DNA from: Anaerotruncus sp. G3(2012) | GTDB taxonomy: Bacteria; Bacillota; Clostridia; Oscillospirales; Ruminococcaceae | DNA length: 64,000 nt | Direction: 5' to 3' | Assembly (NCBI RefSeq): GCF_000403395.2 | Contig: NZ_KE159674.1 | Span: 283,655 to 347,654, forward strand | Shown: positions 63,936 to 64,000 of the stretch, one piece after another | How positions within the stretch are numbered: the first letter of the stretch is position 1 | Layout: each line of letters starts with the position of its first letter | Position numbers and translations under genes: made by a program | The notes under the pieces: model-generated | Seen by the model: the letters and a program-made list of their open reading frames with translations, nothing else | Databases searched by the model: none | Told to the model about the DNA's origin: nothing

Positions 63936-64000
63936 ATGAGTAATTTTTACAATTCTAAGTATGGGTTATATGATTGTTATAAGTGCCTTTGTGAAGTATG
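63936..64000 (+). CDS. start of a further gene, cut by the window end
   Basis: ATG at 63936, four bases after rep, with 21 codons visible (MSNFYNSKYGLYDCYKC). Unknown. Confidence 0.4.
   Translation, partial: MSNFYNSKYGLYDCYKCLCEV

Larger units (their letters stand above)
56952..64000 (+). mobile_element. inovirus (filamentous phage) prophage, right end beyond window
   Basis: Gene order: repressor, ssDNA-binding-like, small membrane proteins, major coat, pIII-like, second secreted protein, pVI-like, Zot/pI ATPase, intergenic region, Rep. Small genes follow each other closely on the plus strand with TTG and GTG starts. Signal peptides and single-span membrane proteins dominate. The host is Gram-positive, where few filamentous phages are described. 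Confidence 0.88.

Overview
This window comes from a spore-forming, Gram-positive anaerobe of the class Clostridia, probably an Oscillospiraceae/Ruminococcaceae-type gut bacterium. The evidence is the sporulation sigma factor gene sigG, the gene order pyrH-frr-uppS-cdsA-dxr-rseP-ispG-polC, a T-box before alaS, a lysine riboswitch before asd, and strong Shine-Dalgarno sites with many GTG and TTG starts. It is a single contiguous piece with both ends cut inside genes or operons. No rRNA, tRNA or CRISPR array was seen.

Layout. 1-3.6 kb: the end of a TRAP-transporter catabolic operon (DctM, SDR dehydrogenase, a cysteine-motif protein, a DRE-TIM acyltransferase). 3.6-10.8 kb: an RND efflux pump and its adaptor on the minus strand, divergent from an OmpR-type two-component system. 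10.9-22 kb: housekeeping genes (PNPOx-like, sigG, T-box plus alaS, HIT, asnS, metallo-beta-lactamase, aspartate aminotransferase, yaaA, DUF4364). 22-33 kb: the pyrH to polC block (ribosome recycling, isoprenoid, envelope and replication genes). 33-37.3 kb: lysine-pathway genes asd, dapA, dapB and an ACT-domain protein on the minus strand, headed by a lysine riboswitch. 37.4 kb: queA.

38.5-55.4 kb: a catabolic island lying between queA and tgt, two genes that are often neighbours. It starts with a GntR regulator, repeated GGTATACC palindromes, a TRAP transporter, an RraA-like protein and a nitrilase-family amidohydrolase. It continues with a bacterial-microcompartment operon for ethanolamine: EutA, EutB, EutC, EutL, acylating aldehyde dehydrogenase, two EutM, EutT, PduL, EutN, a PduS/RnfC-like flavo-iron-sulfur protein, a PduT-like shell protein, EutS and EutP. 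Lyase, reactivase, corrinoid enzymes, shell, aldehyde oxidation to acetyl-CoA and acetyl-phosphate formation are all present. EutH, EutVW and an alcohol dehydrogenase are not seen here.

57-64 kb: a filamentous phage (inovirus) prophage of a Gram-positive host, not complete at the right edge. It holds a ribbon-helix-helix repressor with two palindromic operators, a small ssDNA-binding-like protein, several tiny membrane proteins, a signal-peptide-bearing major coat protein, a pIII-like adsorption protein, a second secreted minor protein, a Zot/pI ATPase, a structured intergenic region and a rolling-circle Rep protein. At its left edge sit a dif-like site and a compact type I toxin-antitoxin-like module with convergent promoters. 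Several of the phage genes and cis elements are too small for ordinary gene calling and are described individually below.
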